DNA of 64,000 nt from Miscanthus floridulus (Eukaryota > Streptophyta > Magnoliopsida > Poales > Poaceae), in the NCBI RefSeq assembly GCF_019320115.1, contig NC_089584.1, forward strand, positions 101,356,320 through 101,420,319. The letters are read 5' to 3'. The notes beneath the pieces are model-generated. The model was not told the DNA's origin and did not search any database. It saw nothing but the letters and a program-made list of their open reading frames with translations. Numbering within the stretch: position 1 is the stretch's first letter; each line of letters begins with the position of its first letter. Made by a program: the position numbers and the translations under genes. This document shows, piece by piece, positions 32,846-45,167 of this stretch.

Positions 32846-33815
32846 ATAGTGGCCATCTTTGCCACATTTGAAACAAGCTCCTAGCCTATTCCCAAACCCC
32901 TGCGAGGTGGGACCTGCTATCCCTAAGACTGCTGAGGCTGCACCTACTGCGGAGGTGCACGGTATTGAGTAGAGGAAGCTTGCAAAGTCTGTTGGGTTTG
33001 CCAGAACAAAAGCCCACCAGATGGTTGATAGGGCCCCTGCCGGACAACCTAAATCTTCTGTGTGTGAGGGTGGCTAGAAGACCCTGCGTCCACCCGCTTC
33101 CTCTTCCAATCAGCCTGAGATGCCCGCTAAAAACCCTCAATGGCAATGGCGGCGTTCATTAGAGCCCCAAAGGTTGATAGTTCCCCAGATATAGTTTCTC
33201 CTGAAGGAGAGGAGCGAGACCCCGAAAGAAACATTCCCTCTTCTTGTCATCCATATCCACCTGACTGCCAGCATACTGAGCCAAGTGATTAAACTTGTTC
33301 ACATATTCCATCACTGTCCTGTTCCCCTGGCGCAGCTCTAGGAACTCGGTCACCTTCTGGTTGATGACACCAGTAGGGATAAAGAACTCTCGGAAAGCGG
33401 TGGAGAACTCCTGCCATGTTACTGGATGATTCGGTAGCTCTGTGGCCTGGAAAGTTTCCCACCATGCACCTACGGACCCCAAAAGCTGCTGGGCCGCAAA
33501 GTACACCTTCTGCTCGTCTGTCACTCCGAGCAGCCAAAACTTCTGCTCCAGCGTGCGAAGCCAATGCTTCGCCTCTAGAGGCTCATCGGACGGGGTGAAG
33601 GTGGGTGGGTGAGTCTTGAGAAAGTCCTAGTAAGAGGACTGTCCCCCAGGGCAGCGGGCACCACCCTCATTCCCACCGTTGCCCCCGTGGCCCCCGTGGG
33701 CGAGGCCCGCGACAGCCTGTGCCCTAATCTCCATGGCACGAGCTGTTTCCTGGCGAGCAGCAGCTGACTCCCGATGAGTAGCCAATAGCTCCGCCATTAT
33801 CTCTGCGGGAGTCAT
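32846..33815 (-). pseudogene. gag of the nested Tekay-like element
   Basis: The minus strand from 33815 encodes an Ala/Glu-rich start (MTPAEIMAEL), then the retrotransposon gag domain (FAAQQLLGSVGAWWETF, WQEFSTAFREFFIP, RQGNRTVMEYVNKFNHLAQYA in parts) and a knuckle CFKCGKDGHYARAC at about 32850-32890. TAG at 33627-33629 interrupts the frame, and shifts occur below 33159. No protease, RT or integrase follows, because the element is deleted there. Confidence 0.85.
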
Positions 33816-34425
33816 CGGCGGAGGTGGTGGCGGCAGTGGGAAAGGATGAGGAACCAGAGGTGGAACCTCCTAACATCCCCCGCTGCTGTGCTCAATGGCC
33901 CGGCCACTGTCGCCCTGGCCCTCGGGAGCCACCCCAGAACTGGTGCTTCCGTGTCCAGACCTTAGGTTCATCTGTAAGAGATAGGGACCATTCATTAGAA
34001 CACCCTCCCGATCAGAATCAAGGGATTAGAGAGATGGCAGCATAATTATTAAAGCATTCATTTAGTTAATCCTACCAATTTACTACTCACTTAAACGTGA
34101 AGGGGGGTTTTAGTTCAAGTAAGATGGTATTATCATGATGCATGCTTCGACCTATACGTTCACTCAAGCCAGAATATAGCAGCATTCATAAAATTTTTGG
34201 CACATCGCACACTCACTTTCTGTATACTAAGCGATTTCTTACACAACGTAAGTCAGTGTACCTGCAGAAAACTGATTAGATAAAACCAGTGCCGCTATCC
34301 TAGATAGACCATATAGCTAGGGCTTATACTTATGTAACTTAACTTAATCGCATCCTACTTTTCGCAAAACTTTTGTTGGTCAAATTTTTAGTTTTGGAAA
34401 AGTGATGAAACTCGTGACCATTATT

Positions 34426-34438
34426 GACTCTGGTACCA
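34426..34438 (-). promoter_or_regulatory. Primer-binding site of the nested Tekay-like element
   Basis: On the minus strand TGGTACCAGAGTC, two bases after the LTR end TTCTGCCACA. Close to the Met-tRNA site TGGTATCAGAGC. Confidence 0.8.
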
Positions 34439-34440
34439 AC

Positions 34441-37400
34441 TGTGGCAGAACCGCCTGAAATAGCGTACTTATGGAGGTGCTTGTCTTCCACCAGACACTA
34501 AGCACCCCGAAAGCAAGCTACAGTGAGCGGTGTCCATCGGGCACACCCCGAGGGAGAACCCGAAAGATCCACATTTTTCCCAAGGATCCAATAATGAGAA
34601 CGAGTTACAATACAAGTCTATTTCATACATCTGAGTTTCTCAAAAAGGTACATTATTACAATACCAAATACCAGAGTGCGGAATGATAAACAGCGGAATT
34701 TAAAAAGATAACATCTAGCGATAAGGGGCGAGGAATCCATCTAAGCCCACCAGAAGGATCCTCCACACAAGGTATTCTTCAAGCATCACCTATAACAGGG
34801 GTAAATAAACCCTGAGTACACAATGTACTCACAAGACTTATCCGACTAGTGGGAATACTTTCCCTACTCCAAGGAGTATGATAAGCTTTATGGTTTGCTG
34901 GTTTTCTTTTGTAGAAAGCAATACTAATAGTGAATCCTTATTTATGTCTTATTAATTGCCGTATTAAGTTATCATCTAGCCAGACTACATAAGCACCTGT
35001 TCTACTTTCAAGCAAGGGTTGAGCAATCAGTCATATTCTTCTCCTTTCTTTACTTTCAGTTCTTACTATGGTGCTAAATCGCAGACAAGCCGTACCGGAT
35101 CGCCCGGCGATTCGTGAATCAATGTGCCCAGCTGGGTGCCCCAAAAACACACGCCCCGCTTGTACCCCAGGCACAAGCAGGACTAACCCACCACTCTCCT
35201 ATCCTGGGTGTCTAGGTCCCCGTCCAAACTTGGACTCTAAGCCCCCACTCCTAAGTCCCGGACTCAGTGTGGTGCAAGGACCTCCACCACCTCCTCTTCC
35301 CATCAGTCGGTCCGAAAAGAGCCAGATCTGCAACAAGAGAGCAGCAAGCCTTCCCTGCGCCCATACCCAAGTATGCGCTCAGGACAATAATCTGTGACTT
35401 GCCTAGAGTCATATGCAACGACCGGTCCTTAATCGACACGAACAGGGAAAAAGTGTAACCAAGTCATGCCCTGTTGGCCACAGGACACAACCCCTTACAC
35501 CCACCAGTACCCAATCCATATCCCTGTCCGGTCACCATTTTCCTTCCCATCATTATATCATGAGTGTTCATATTTTATTACCTATTTGCGAATAATGACA
35601 GGTTACTCATGCTACCGATATCCTGAGCATAGCAGCTACTCGACCTGTACTAGTAGGACTTATGGGTAGGTATGTTTATGCAAGTATTTTCCATAAAATG
35701 TCTATAACTTAAATGCACATCATATATATATATATTCAGTGATCATAAGGATATGGGTTATGCACCAGGGCTTGCCTTGGGCAGGCGCTGGGTCAGTAGG
35801 GTCAGCACCAATAGGCTCCTAGGCTTCCTCCTGTGCGAAGATCTCCTCCTCGTACTCCTCGATCACCTCGTCGTACTCCGGCTCGCCAACGGGCATGAAG
35901 TCTACTAGTTCATGATCTACATGAAGTGATGATGCAATGATTAACAATATGACAACAGCAACTCTTAACCCAAAAGTACATCTATTAAACTCCTAAGTGG
36001 GGCCTACCTACTAAAGGCTAAGCTACGTACCATCACCACTAATAAGCATGAAACATGACATCCATTCTCTTAGCCATTACAGACCTTCTTACTCCTAACG
36101 CTAATTTACGCAATATACCGTAAAGCAAAGGTAAAAGCTAATCTATCTAACAACTCATTCTATGGCTACAAAATTTATAGCAAGTACATAGTATCCTAGT
36201 GAACCTACGGTAAAATTTTCAAAGCTAAAACTATTACCGATTTACCACAATAATTCCTACAAGTATTGATCGATATAATGCTAAGCTTTCTAATCAGACT
36301 TTATGAGCCTATCATCATAACAGCTAACTGTGAACTAACTACACTAACAGATAGATGGCATTTTTGTGAACCTAACAAACTTGGTTTCACTATTTTTGGA
36401 CAACTACACAATTTACTATAATTTATCAAAGTTTAGCTTGAAAACTAATTGGAATAAGCAATTCTATTTTACTGGAAATTAAGAAACTGAATCTTACTCC
36501 TTTGGCCCACTCGCGCTGGCCTGGCCCACGACTGCGCGAGGCGCACGCCAGAGCAGCGTAGCCCACGCGCGTGCACGCACGGCCTAGCCGGCCAACGGCC
36601 CGCGATGGGAGAAAGGTCCGCGCGCGATGGCATCATGTGAAAACGTCCCCGAACCATTCGGTATTTGCTACAAGCTCTACGATACTATTTTGCTAGTCTA
36701 TAGTTTTACATCTGCACCTTGGAAACTCTTATCCTCTCACCAGTGACACCCCTATGGCTAGGCGTGCGCACCAGCGTGGCTGCGTTGGCACCAGCGACCT
36801 ACGTCGGCCACATCAGGCCTTCCCCGCCCTAATAACCGAGCCGACACTCACCTAGGAACAAACGTGAAGTGATTGATGGAGGAAACACTAATTGGGACAT
36901 AGCAGGGAGGTCGAACGATGATGACGGTTAACCTATAGTCATGGTGGTGCCGTTTCGATGAACGTCAGCAAGGCCGGGGCAAACCAAGTAGCAATTGAGC
37001 ACCAACGACTCACCACGGAACCGAACGACGCGGTGACTCGACCGGAGATGGCTCGAGCTGAGCTAACCACGTGCGCTCGAGGTGGTGCGGTGGTGCACGG
37101 TGAGGGCATGGCTGTGCCAGTGACTGCTATACGGCGGTAGGGCTTAGGCTATGGTGAGCATTGTGATGACTAGCTGGAGGAGGGGCTAGGAGAGCAAGGA
37201 ATTGGACCGGGATACTGTGGTCACGTGGTTAGCCGATGGCGCAGGACACCCTGGTCTTATGGTCCCGACGGTGTAGCATTACAAAATTGAAGCACGGTAC
37301 GGAGCAACAGGCGGCGATGTGGGGTCGATAGGGCTGCAGAATACATAGCGGAGTCGAGGACGTGATCAATTTGTAACCCGGGACTGCTACCACGGCGAAT

Positions 37401-38593
37401 TTGAAAGAAACGTCTCGGCAGCCATGGAGACAACGGAGGCAGGGGAGGTCCTGGCATGTCTTGGCTCAGTCCGTCTACAGCGTCAATGCTATGAGCCAAC
37501 ACACAACACGTCGAGGGAGAGCGGGACATGCGGGACGTGCCCTAGACGGCTATCCGCACGGCCGCTGCTGCAAGGCGACAAGACGGGCACGGCGTCGCAG
37601 CGGGCAGCGCTAGACAAAGGGGCACGGTGAAGTGTGACACTGAGGTGATGGGGAGCAGGCCGTCATCCTTTGCGTGAGCGGCCGAGAGAAGTTAGTGGAG
37701 CAGTGAAGGGCGTGGCCGCTGGTGGCATGTAACGTGGGACCCATGCGCCTCCGGCCAAAACAACGTAGGACGTGGTATGGTGCGGCAGAGCTCGGTCGGT
37801 CAGCGCAGCAGGCATGGTGAGGCGACCCGTGCGCCAGCGTGTGGCGGCCAGCAGCCAAGGCAGTAGCGCCATGCCCTGCGTGCGTCGCTTTGGCGTGCTA
37901 GCAAGCCAACAGCGGTGACAGGCGAGCAGCAGCGGTGGCAGGCGACCTTGGCACGCAGCGCCGGACCGTGCGCAAGCATAGGCACGGTGATGGGACACAG
38001 CCGGCGCGACGGTGGGCACGGCTTGTGCGGCCGTGGGCACTGGCAAGCCAGCAGCGGGTGGTGACCGCGCCTAGGGCTAAGCTATGTGTCGTGCACGCTT
38101 TCTAAAGCAATTAGAAAACATGTACGCCGTGCTCCAAATGCCAAACTAATCGCTTGATGCGCAAGGGGGTACATCAAGCCATCAACCACAGTCACGACAT
38201 TGCGCTACTCCTTAAGCTGATTGTTCTACAAATATTGCCAAAGGTGGCTTCGTCGACCTCTTCTAAAACTTACACGAAAGACGTCGATTCGAATGATTTC
38301 ACGTCGAATCCCAAATCCGGCCTATGGGAGGTACTAGCTAATTATCCGTGTCCTCGACCGCACACATCTATTGTCGTTCACAAAACGTTCTATAGCCTTT
38401 TGTTTTAATAGGGATTCAATTAGGATAATAACAACGTTATGTGACACGAAACATACACTCGCTTTCTCGTTTCATATAAATGTTTCAAGGACCGAACATT
38501 GCTTTACAATTCATGTTATACATATATGCACATAACCATGATGCTCATGCGATGTTTAGCAAAACCATGCAATGTAACACCGAGGGTGTTACA
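34441..38593 (-). repeat. Full 5' LTR (4.15 kb) of the nested Tekay-like element
   Basis: Minus strand start TGTAACACCCTCGGTGTTAC at 38593, end TTCTGCCACA at 34441. It includes a 1.5-kb GC-rich block (36480-38060) and a GTACTCAGGGTTTATTTACC segment (near 34810) also recognisable in the LTR at 57745-60310 (near 59840). The open frames in the GC-rich block on both strands lack motifs and are not called as genes. Confidence 0.85.
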
Positions 38594-38598
38594 CTTTG
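38594..38598. repeat. Target-site duplication CTTTG, right
   Basis: Exact match to 32458-32462. Host gag resumes at 38599. Confidence 0.95.
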
Positions 38599-40680
38599 CA
38601 CCTAGCACATGAAGGGATTGACAAAGTGAGAAAGGCAAGAATTGACTTGTTGATGTCAAAGCTCAACCGATTTGTAATCTTGGGTGGAGAGGGGCCACAA
38701 GAGATGTTTAATAGGTTGATGATGATGGTGGGCAAGATTGGAGGCTATGGTTGTGATGAGCTAGATGATCATAAAGTTGTCAAGATTATGTTGAAAGCTT
38801 ATTCACCTAGAAATGAGATCGTAGTCACTCTAATTAGAGACAAGAAGAAGTTTGAGTACTTCACATCAAATGATGTACTTGGGAGGATCTTGACCTTTGA
38901 CATGCAAAGAGAAGAAGCAAATGAGAGGGAGAAACTTGGAGAATTGCAAGCAAAGTTATAAGGAATCAAGATCAAAGATGTAGCTCTCAAGGCCAACAAA
39001 TCAAGCAAGCAAGGCTCTACAAGTAAGTCCAAGATCAACCAACAAGCTTCAACTAGCAAGCCCAAAGCAAGCAAGCAAGTTCAAGAAAGAGTAGAGACCA
39101 CATCATCTTCAAGTAAAAGTAAAAATGATGATGATCAATATGAGAAAGTTGATGATGTTGCTCTCTTTATGAAGAGGTATCACAAGGGGCTAAAGAAGCT
39201 AGGCTACAAGGTAGTGAAGAAAAGCTTTCCAAACAAGAAAAAGAGGACATGCTACAATTGTGGAAGCACCGATCACTTCATTGCCAAGTGTCCATATGAG
39301 ATCAAGGACAACAAATACAAGAAGGACAAGAAAGAGGAGAAGGCCGACCGTAAAAAGAGCAAAAAGTACATGGGAGAGGCTCACATTGGGCATGAATGGG
39401 ATTCAACTAAAGAGAGCACAAGTGAAGAGGATGAGAAGGTTGCAACTATTGCTATTCACAAGTCATCCCCTACACTAAGGCTCTTCGATGACATGTCCGA
39501 TGATGACTACTACTCCCCTCACATTTGTCTCATGGCAAAGGGGGAGAAGGTAAAATCCAAATCGAAGGCAAAATCTCCTCCACCTCCTAGTGATATTTCT
39601 AGTAGTGATATTAGTGATAGCTCTAGTGATGAAGAAATAAACATGATAACTAAAAATTTGGATGGAAAGACCAAATTATTCATCACTAAGCTAATGGAGG
39701 ATTTAAAGAGTGTCCAATCCAAGCTAGAATCTAGAGAAGAGACTCTTGTCCAACAAGAGAATCTCTACATTGCTAGTAAAGAAGCTCTTGCATTAGAGAG
39801 AAGTGAGGTGGAATCCTTCCGCAAGGCTTTGGCCAAAGAGTAAGAGGACCATGCTATTACAAAGAAAGCAAATAAATCTCTCAAGAAAAAGTATTGTGAC
39901 TTGGATGAAAAGCACAAATAACTTGAGATGCAATATGACATTCTTTAGGATAGCAACTCACATCTCCCTAAGGCAAAGGAAACCTCTAGTCCCTCCACTA
40001 GTCAAGGTTGTGGAAAATGTTGTAATCTTGATTTGAATGCCTATTCCACTAACCTTACAAACATGGAGGCTATGAGAAAGGAAATTGCTAGTCTCAATGA
40101 AGTCATTGGAAAAGGGTGGATAGGTAAGACCCAATCCAATGACAAGAAGAATGATGAATCAAAAGGGCCATAATTCAAGCAAGAAAGGCATCCCTCAATC
40201 AAGCATGGGCTTGGACACACAAAAGGAGCCAAGACAAATGGAAGAAGGATAGTAAATGGCTATGAGTGTGTGCAGTTTGAAAGCAAGGGCAAAATTGGTA
40301 TAGATTAGCCTACACAGACCATGGCAGTGCAGTGTCCCCAAGCGGCAGTGCCGCACAGCGGTAGTGCCATGCCCCACAAAAATAGGAAGGCTACCAATTC
40401 TGCTCCTGATCAAACTAAGCCCAAGAAGAAGGTGTACCAGGAGAAACAATTTTTCTAGAAGCCTAAGGAATCAATGTGGGCCACTAAGAATAAGTATGCC
40501 TATCAACCGAAGACTTATGCACCTCGACAAAACTTGACATCATGCTTTGTTTTGAGAAACAACAGCAGTGGGAAAGTGGTTGCAAAATATATTGGAAAGG
40601 AAACCAACATATATAGAAATACTTCTATTTGGGTTCCTAAGATTCTTGTGACTAACATGCAAGTCCCGAAGTTAAATTGA
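38599..40680 (+). pseudogene. gag of the SIRE-like element, 3' part
   Basis: Continues gag after the nested element: HLAHEGIDKVRKARIDLLMS and RFVILGGEGPQEMFNRL, then a CCHC knuckle CYNCGSTDHFIAKC at about 39250-39291, Lys-rich and Ser/Asp-rich segments, and a coiled-coil tail. In-frame stops lie at 38959, 39841 and several places beyond (TAA or TAG, mostly explainable as CAA/CAG changes). Around 40321-40375 the coding text is occupied by copies of the element's GGCAGTGCCGCAC word. Confidence 0.85.
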
Positions 40681-40708
40681 GGACCTAAATCTAGCAACTA
40701 AACTTGTT

Positions 40709-43700
40709 TTGTATGCATACTCCTCCGGTGGATCAAGTTGGGTGCTTGATAGTGGATGTACAAATCATATGATCGGAGAAAGGAGTATGTTCTCATCATA
40801 TTCCCCGATGACGCACTCAAATGAAAACATTGTCTTTGGAGACAATTCAAAGGAGGATGTGATTGGTCTCGGTAAAGTTGCTATAACCCTTGAGCATTCA
40901 ATTACAAATGTATTATATATTGATTCGTTGAGTTACAATTTGTTGTCCGTTTCTTAATTGTGTGAGATGGGCTACAATTGTCTCTTTTCGGATGAGGGTG
41001 TGGAAGTCTTTAGAAGGGAGGATTTCTTTATTGTCTTTACGGGTCAATTAAAGAACAAGCTTTACTTAGTTGATTTCAACAAAAGTAAAGCTAAGCTTGA
41101 AACTTGTTTAGTGGCAAAATCAAGCAGGGGTTGGCTTTGGCATCACCGACTAGCCCATGTTGGGATGAGGAACTTGGCCAAACTTCTAAAAGATGAATAC
41201 ATTCTTGGACTAACAAATGTTTACTTTGAGAAAGATAGGATTTGTAGTGCTTGTCAAGCCGAAAAGCAAGTTGGAGCCCTCACCCACCAAAGAGCATCAT
41301 GACCACCAAGCAACCATTGGAGCTAATACATATGGATCTCTCTGGACCGGCCGCCTACCTAAGTATCGGGGGTAACAAATATGGTCTTGTTATTGTTGAT
41401 AACTATTCCCATTTCACTTGGGTATTTTTCTTGCATGACAAGTGCCAAGTTCAAGAGAAGGTGAAGATATTTGTTAGAAGAGCTCAAAAGGAGTTCGGTC
41501 TTCCCATCAAGAAAGTGAGAAGCGACAATGGGACCGAATTCAAGAATACTCTAGTTGAGGAGTTTCTTGATGAAGAGGGCATCAAGCATGAGTTTTCAAC
41601 TCCATACACCCCTCAACAAAATGGTGTAGTAGAGAGGAAGAACCATACACTCATTGAAATGGAAAGAATAATGCTAGATGAGTACAAGACGCCGGACATC
41701 TTTTGGTGTGACACCGTCAACGCCTCTTACCATGCCATAACCGCCTCTACCTACATAAGAAGTTGAAGAAAACTTCATATGAGCTTCTAACCGGTAACAA
41801 GCCTAAGGTGTCTTACTTTAGAGTGTTTTGGTGCAAGTGTTTCATACTTAACAAGAAACCCAAAATCTCTAAGTTTGCACCTAAAGTTGATGAAGGTTTT
41901 CTTCTTGGTTATAGATCAAATGAGCATGCCTATCGTGTCTTCAACAAAACCTCCGAGAGAGTTGAGATTGTGGTAGACATGACATTTGATGAATCTAATG
42001 GCTCTAGAGTGGAGCAAGTTGATTCAAGTGTTGTAGGAAAGGAGGATCCACCATGTGAAGCAATCATGCAATTGGCTATTGGTGATATTAGACCACAAGA
42101 AGAAGAAGTCACTGAAGTGGAGGTTCCTCAAGTTGCTGTTGCACCTATTTCCGCTAATGTAACTGATGCTACACTACAGCAAGCATCTGCTGCAACTCTA
42201 GAGTGCAGCAGTGCTGCACTTGAGGGCGGCAGTGCCGCACCTACATAGTCAGCAGCAGCTGATTCGACTTTAGCTCAAGGACAAAACCTACAACCCATAT
42301 TTGAGCAAGATGATGATGAAGATCTAAAAGATGAACAAGAGGCCATTGAGCATCCAAGGCTAAGGCAAATAATTCAATGGGATCATCCCATTGACAACAT
42401 CCTTAGGAGTCTTCGAAAGGGGGTAACAACTCCTTCATATTTAGCAAACTTTTGCCAATTCTACTCATTTGTTTCCTCTTTGGAGCCTCTTAAGGTAGAA
42501 CAAGCACTTGGAGACCGGGATTGGGTGATGGCCATGCAAGAAGAGCTAAACAACTTCGAAAGAAACCAAGTGTGGACTTTGGTGGAACAACCCAATACCA
42601 ATGTCATTGGCACCAAGTGGGTCTTCCGCAACAAGCAAGATGAGAATGGAGTTGTGGCAAGGAACAAGGCAAGGTTGGTTGCTCAAGATTTTACTCAAGT
42701 AGAGGGCTTGGACTTTGAAGAAACATATGCATCAGTGGCAAGACATGAAGCAATTCGAATGCTTCTAGCCTATGCCTCTCATCACAAGTTCAAGCTATAT
42801 CAAATGGATGTGAAGAGTGCATTTCTCAATGGCCCTATTCAAGAACTTGTCTATGTTGAGCAACCACCAGGCTTTGAAGATCATAAGTTTCCCAACCATG
42901 TCTACAAACTCCAAAAGGCGCTCTATGGGCTTAAGCAAGCACCAAGAGCATGGTATGAATGTCTTAAGGAATTCTTGCTTCAATAAGGCTTTGAAATAGG
43001 CAAAGCTGATCCTATCCTTTTCACTCACAAAGTTGGCAAAGATATATTTGTGTGCCAAATATATATCGATGACATAATATTTGGTAGTACTAATCATTCT
43101 TTTTGTGAGGAATTTAGTAGGATCATGACCAAGAGATTTGAGATGTCCATGATGGGTGAATTGAAGTTCTTCCTTGGATTTCAAATCAAGCAAGTGAAGG
43201 ATGGAACTTTTATTAGCCAAATGAAGTACACCCATGATATGCTCAAGAAGTTTGACATGGTGAATGCCAAGCCTATCAAAACTCCCATGCCAACCAATGG
43301 ACATCTAGATCTCAATGATGAAGGGAAAGTCATAGATACTAAGGTATATCGCTCCATGATTGGCTCTATACTTTATTTATGCACATCTAGGCCCGATATT
43401 ATGCTTAGTGTGTGCATATGTGCTAGATTTCAAGCCAACCCAAAAGAGTGTCACTTAGTGGCCGTTAAGAGAATCTTGAGATATTTAGTACACACTTCCA
43501 ACCTTAGCTTGTGTTATCCTAAGGGCTCTAGGTTTGATCTACTTGGGTATTCAGATTCCGATTACGCTGGTTGCAAAGTAGATCAAAAAAGCACTTCGGG
43601 GATATGTCAATTCCTTGGACAGTCCCTAGTGTCTTGAAGTTCTAAAAAGCAAAATTATGTAGCCCTTTCCACCACTAAGGCCGAGTATGTTGCAGCCGGT

Positions 43701-44015
43701 GCTTGTTGTGCTCAACTACTTTGGATGAGGCAAACCCTTCAAGATTTCGGATGTCACTTCACAAAAATCCCACTCTTGTGTGACAACGAAAGTGCCATAA
43801 AGTTAGCCAACAATCCCATAAGCCACTCAAAAACTAAGCACATAGGCATCCAACATCATTTCTTGAGAGACCACGAAGCCAAAGGAGATATCGAAATTCA
43901 CCATGTGAGCACCAAAAAGCAACTAGCTGATATCTTCACTAAGCCTCTTAATGAGTCAAGGTTTTGTGCTTTGCGTAGTGAGCTAAATATTCTTGATTCT
44001 CGTAACATGGTTTGA
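40709..44015 (+). pseudogene. pol of the SIRE-like element: protease, integrase, RT, RNase H
   Basis: The protease active site is WVLDSGCTNHMIG (40738-40776). The integrase zinc finger WHHRLAHVG...CSACQAEKQ (around 41140-41270) is followed by the core with Asp in HMDLSGP, Asp in RSDNGTEF and Glu in VVERKN (41330-41640). The RT has KWVFRNKQDENG, QMDVKSAFLNG and YIDDIIFG (42610-43090). RNase H has YSDSDYAG and TTKAEYVAAG (43550-43700) and ends with the ADIFTKPL motif before TGA at 44013. Frameshifts occur near 41290 and 41760. Stops lie at 42246, 42984 and 43635 (the latter in place of Trp). Copia domain order is intact. Confidence 0.92.
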
Positions 44016-45167
44016 ACTATAGCACACCTTGATTGATGAACTAGCATGGATAGGAGAAATGAATTGCAAAAGTATAAATATTATGCTTAAAATATTTTAT
44101 CATAAGAAACAAGTGCATTATGATAACTGTTTATATTGATTATTGGTTGCTGATCATAGTGTGCTTGAGATATGTGTCCATATCCTACATATAGAGAGGT
44201 ATTTAGTTAGTAGCTAAATTTGTTGTACTAGGAAGTACGGCTGTGTTGCGCCTGCCCAGCGGCAGTGCTGCACTTTGAATTTCAATCAAAATTCAGCCCA
44301 TGACAACAGTTACCATGGGGACCCATTTACTCTTCTTATTTCACCTGGCCCCAGGGTAACTCTCACCTCATTCTCACCTACAGCGTCGCCTCTCTCTCTC
44401 TCCTTTCTCTCCCTCTCGTGCATAGCGTCGTCACGCCCCAGCAAGGCGCCGCTGTCACCTCTGGCAGTGCCATGCCATGCTGCTGGTCTTCCTCGTCATC
44501 GCCAGTAGCACTGTAGCTCATGGATGGAGCCGTTTCATCTCTTTCCTCCTCAATCCATGAAAACCAAGGTGAAACCCTAAATCCTTCCCGATCTATGCAA
44601 TGTGTCGATTCTAGTTGTCTTGGATGGTTGATTGGAAGGTATATAGTAGTTTGGATGGTGTATTGAGGATTGATTAAAGTAGAAATCATGATTCATCTTT
44701 GGAACCAAACTAACTGCTATGGCAGTGCCACACCCTCAGTGCAGTAGTGCCGCACCTCTGTGGCAAAGATGGCAATGCTACACTCCTAGTTCGATGGTTG
44801 ACTCACTTTATCTATTTCACTCAGCACCCAATGCTAAGATTCATGATTACTAGGCTTTCTCTCAATCATATCTAGATGAATCGATGACATAGACATGCAT
44901 ATGCTTTCTAAGATTATATAGTGGGCTGGGAGTTAAATTATGAAGTAAGTTCAGTAGACAAGAAGATACAAAGTGCAGTCTTGGTGAAACAGCTGGTGTG
45001 GCAGTGCCGCTTCTAGGCACGGCAGTGCTGCACATCTAGGGGCAGTACCTGATTAGCTGCTTCTCTAGCTTGCACGTTGACTCTTCTTGATTACTGAACT
45101 TGCTTTATAGGGTAACTCCTACTCTTCATTTGTATAGTTTCTCATTTTGGTCTATGTTTTTGCGTAG
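44016..45167 (+). other. Spacer between pol and the extra ORF of the SIRE-like element
   Basis: No gene is supported. Carries several GGCAGTGCCGCAC-type words (44255, 44463, 44718, 44740, 44999, 45020). Ends in a pyrimidine-rich TTTTTGCGTAG directly before the ATG of the extra ORF, resembling a splice acceptor. Confidence 0.5.

Larger units (their letters stand above)
32463..38593 (-). mobile_element. Ty3/gypsy Del/Tekay-like element nested in gag, internally deleted
   Basis: Lies antisense to the host copia element. In its own direction: a 4.15-kb 5' LTR (38593 down to 34441), primer site, gag, then an abrupt junction into the last 280 bp of the 3' LTR (32742-32463). Outer TG..CA ends and CTTTG duplications are intact, so the loss of pol, polypurine tract and most of the 3' LTR followed insertion. 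The gag, primer site and TGTAACACC LTR start resemble the element at 57745 on the right. Confidence 0.88.

Noticed and set aside
36480..38060. Many long frames on both strands in a GC-rich block
   Set aside because: The block lies inside the 4.15-kb LTR of the nested Tekay-like element; open frames follow from GC-rich composition and lack motifs.
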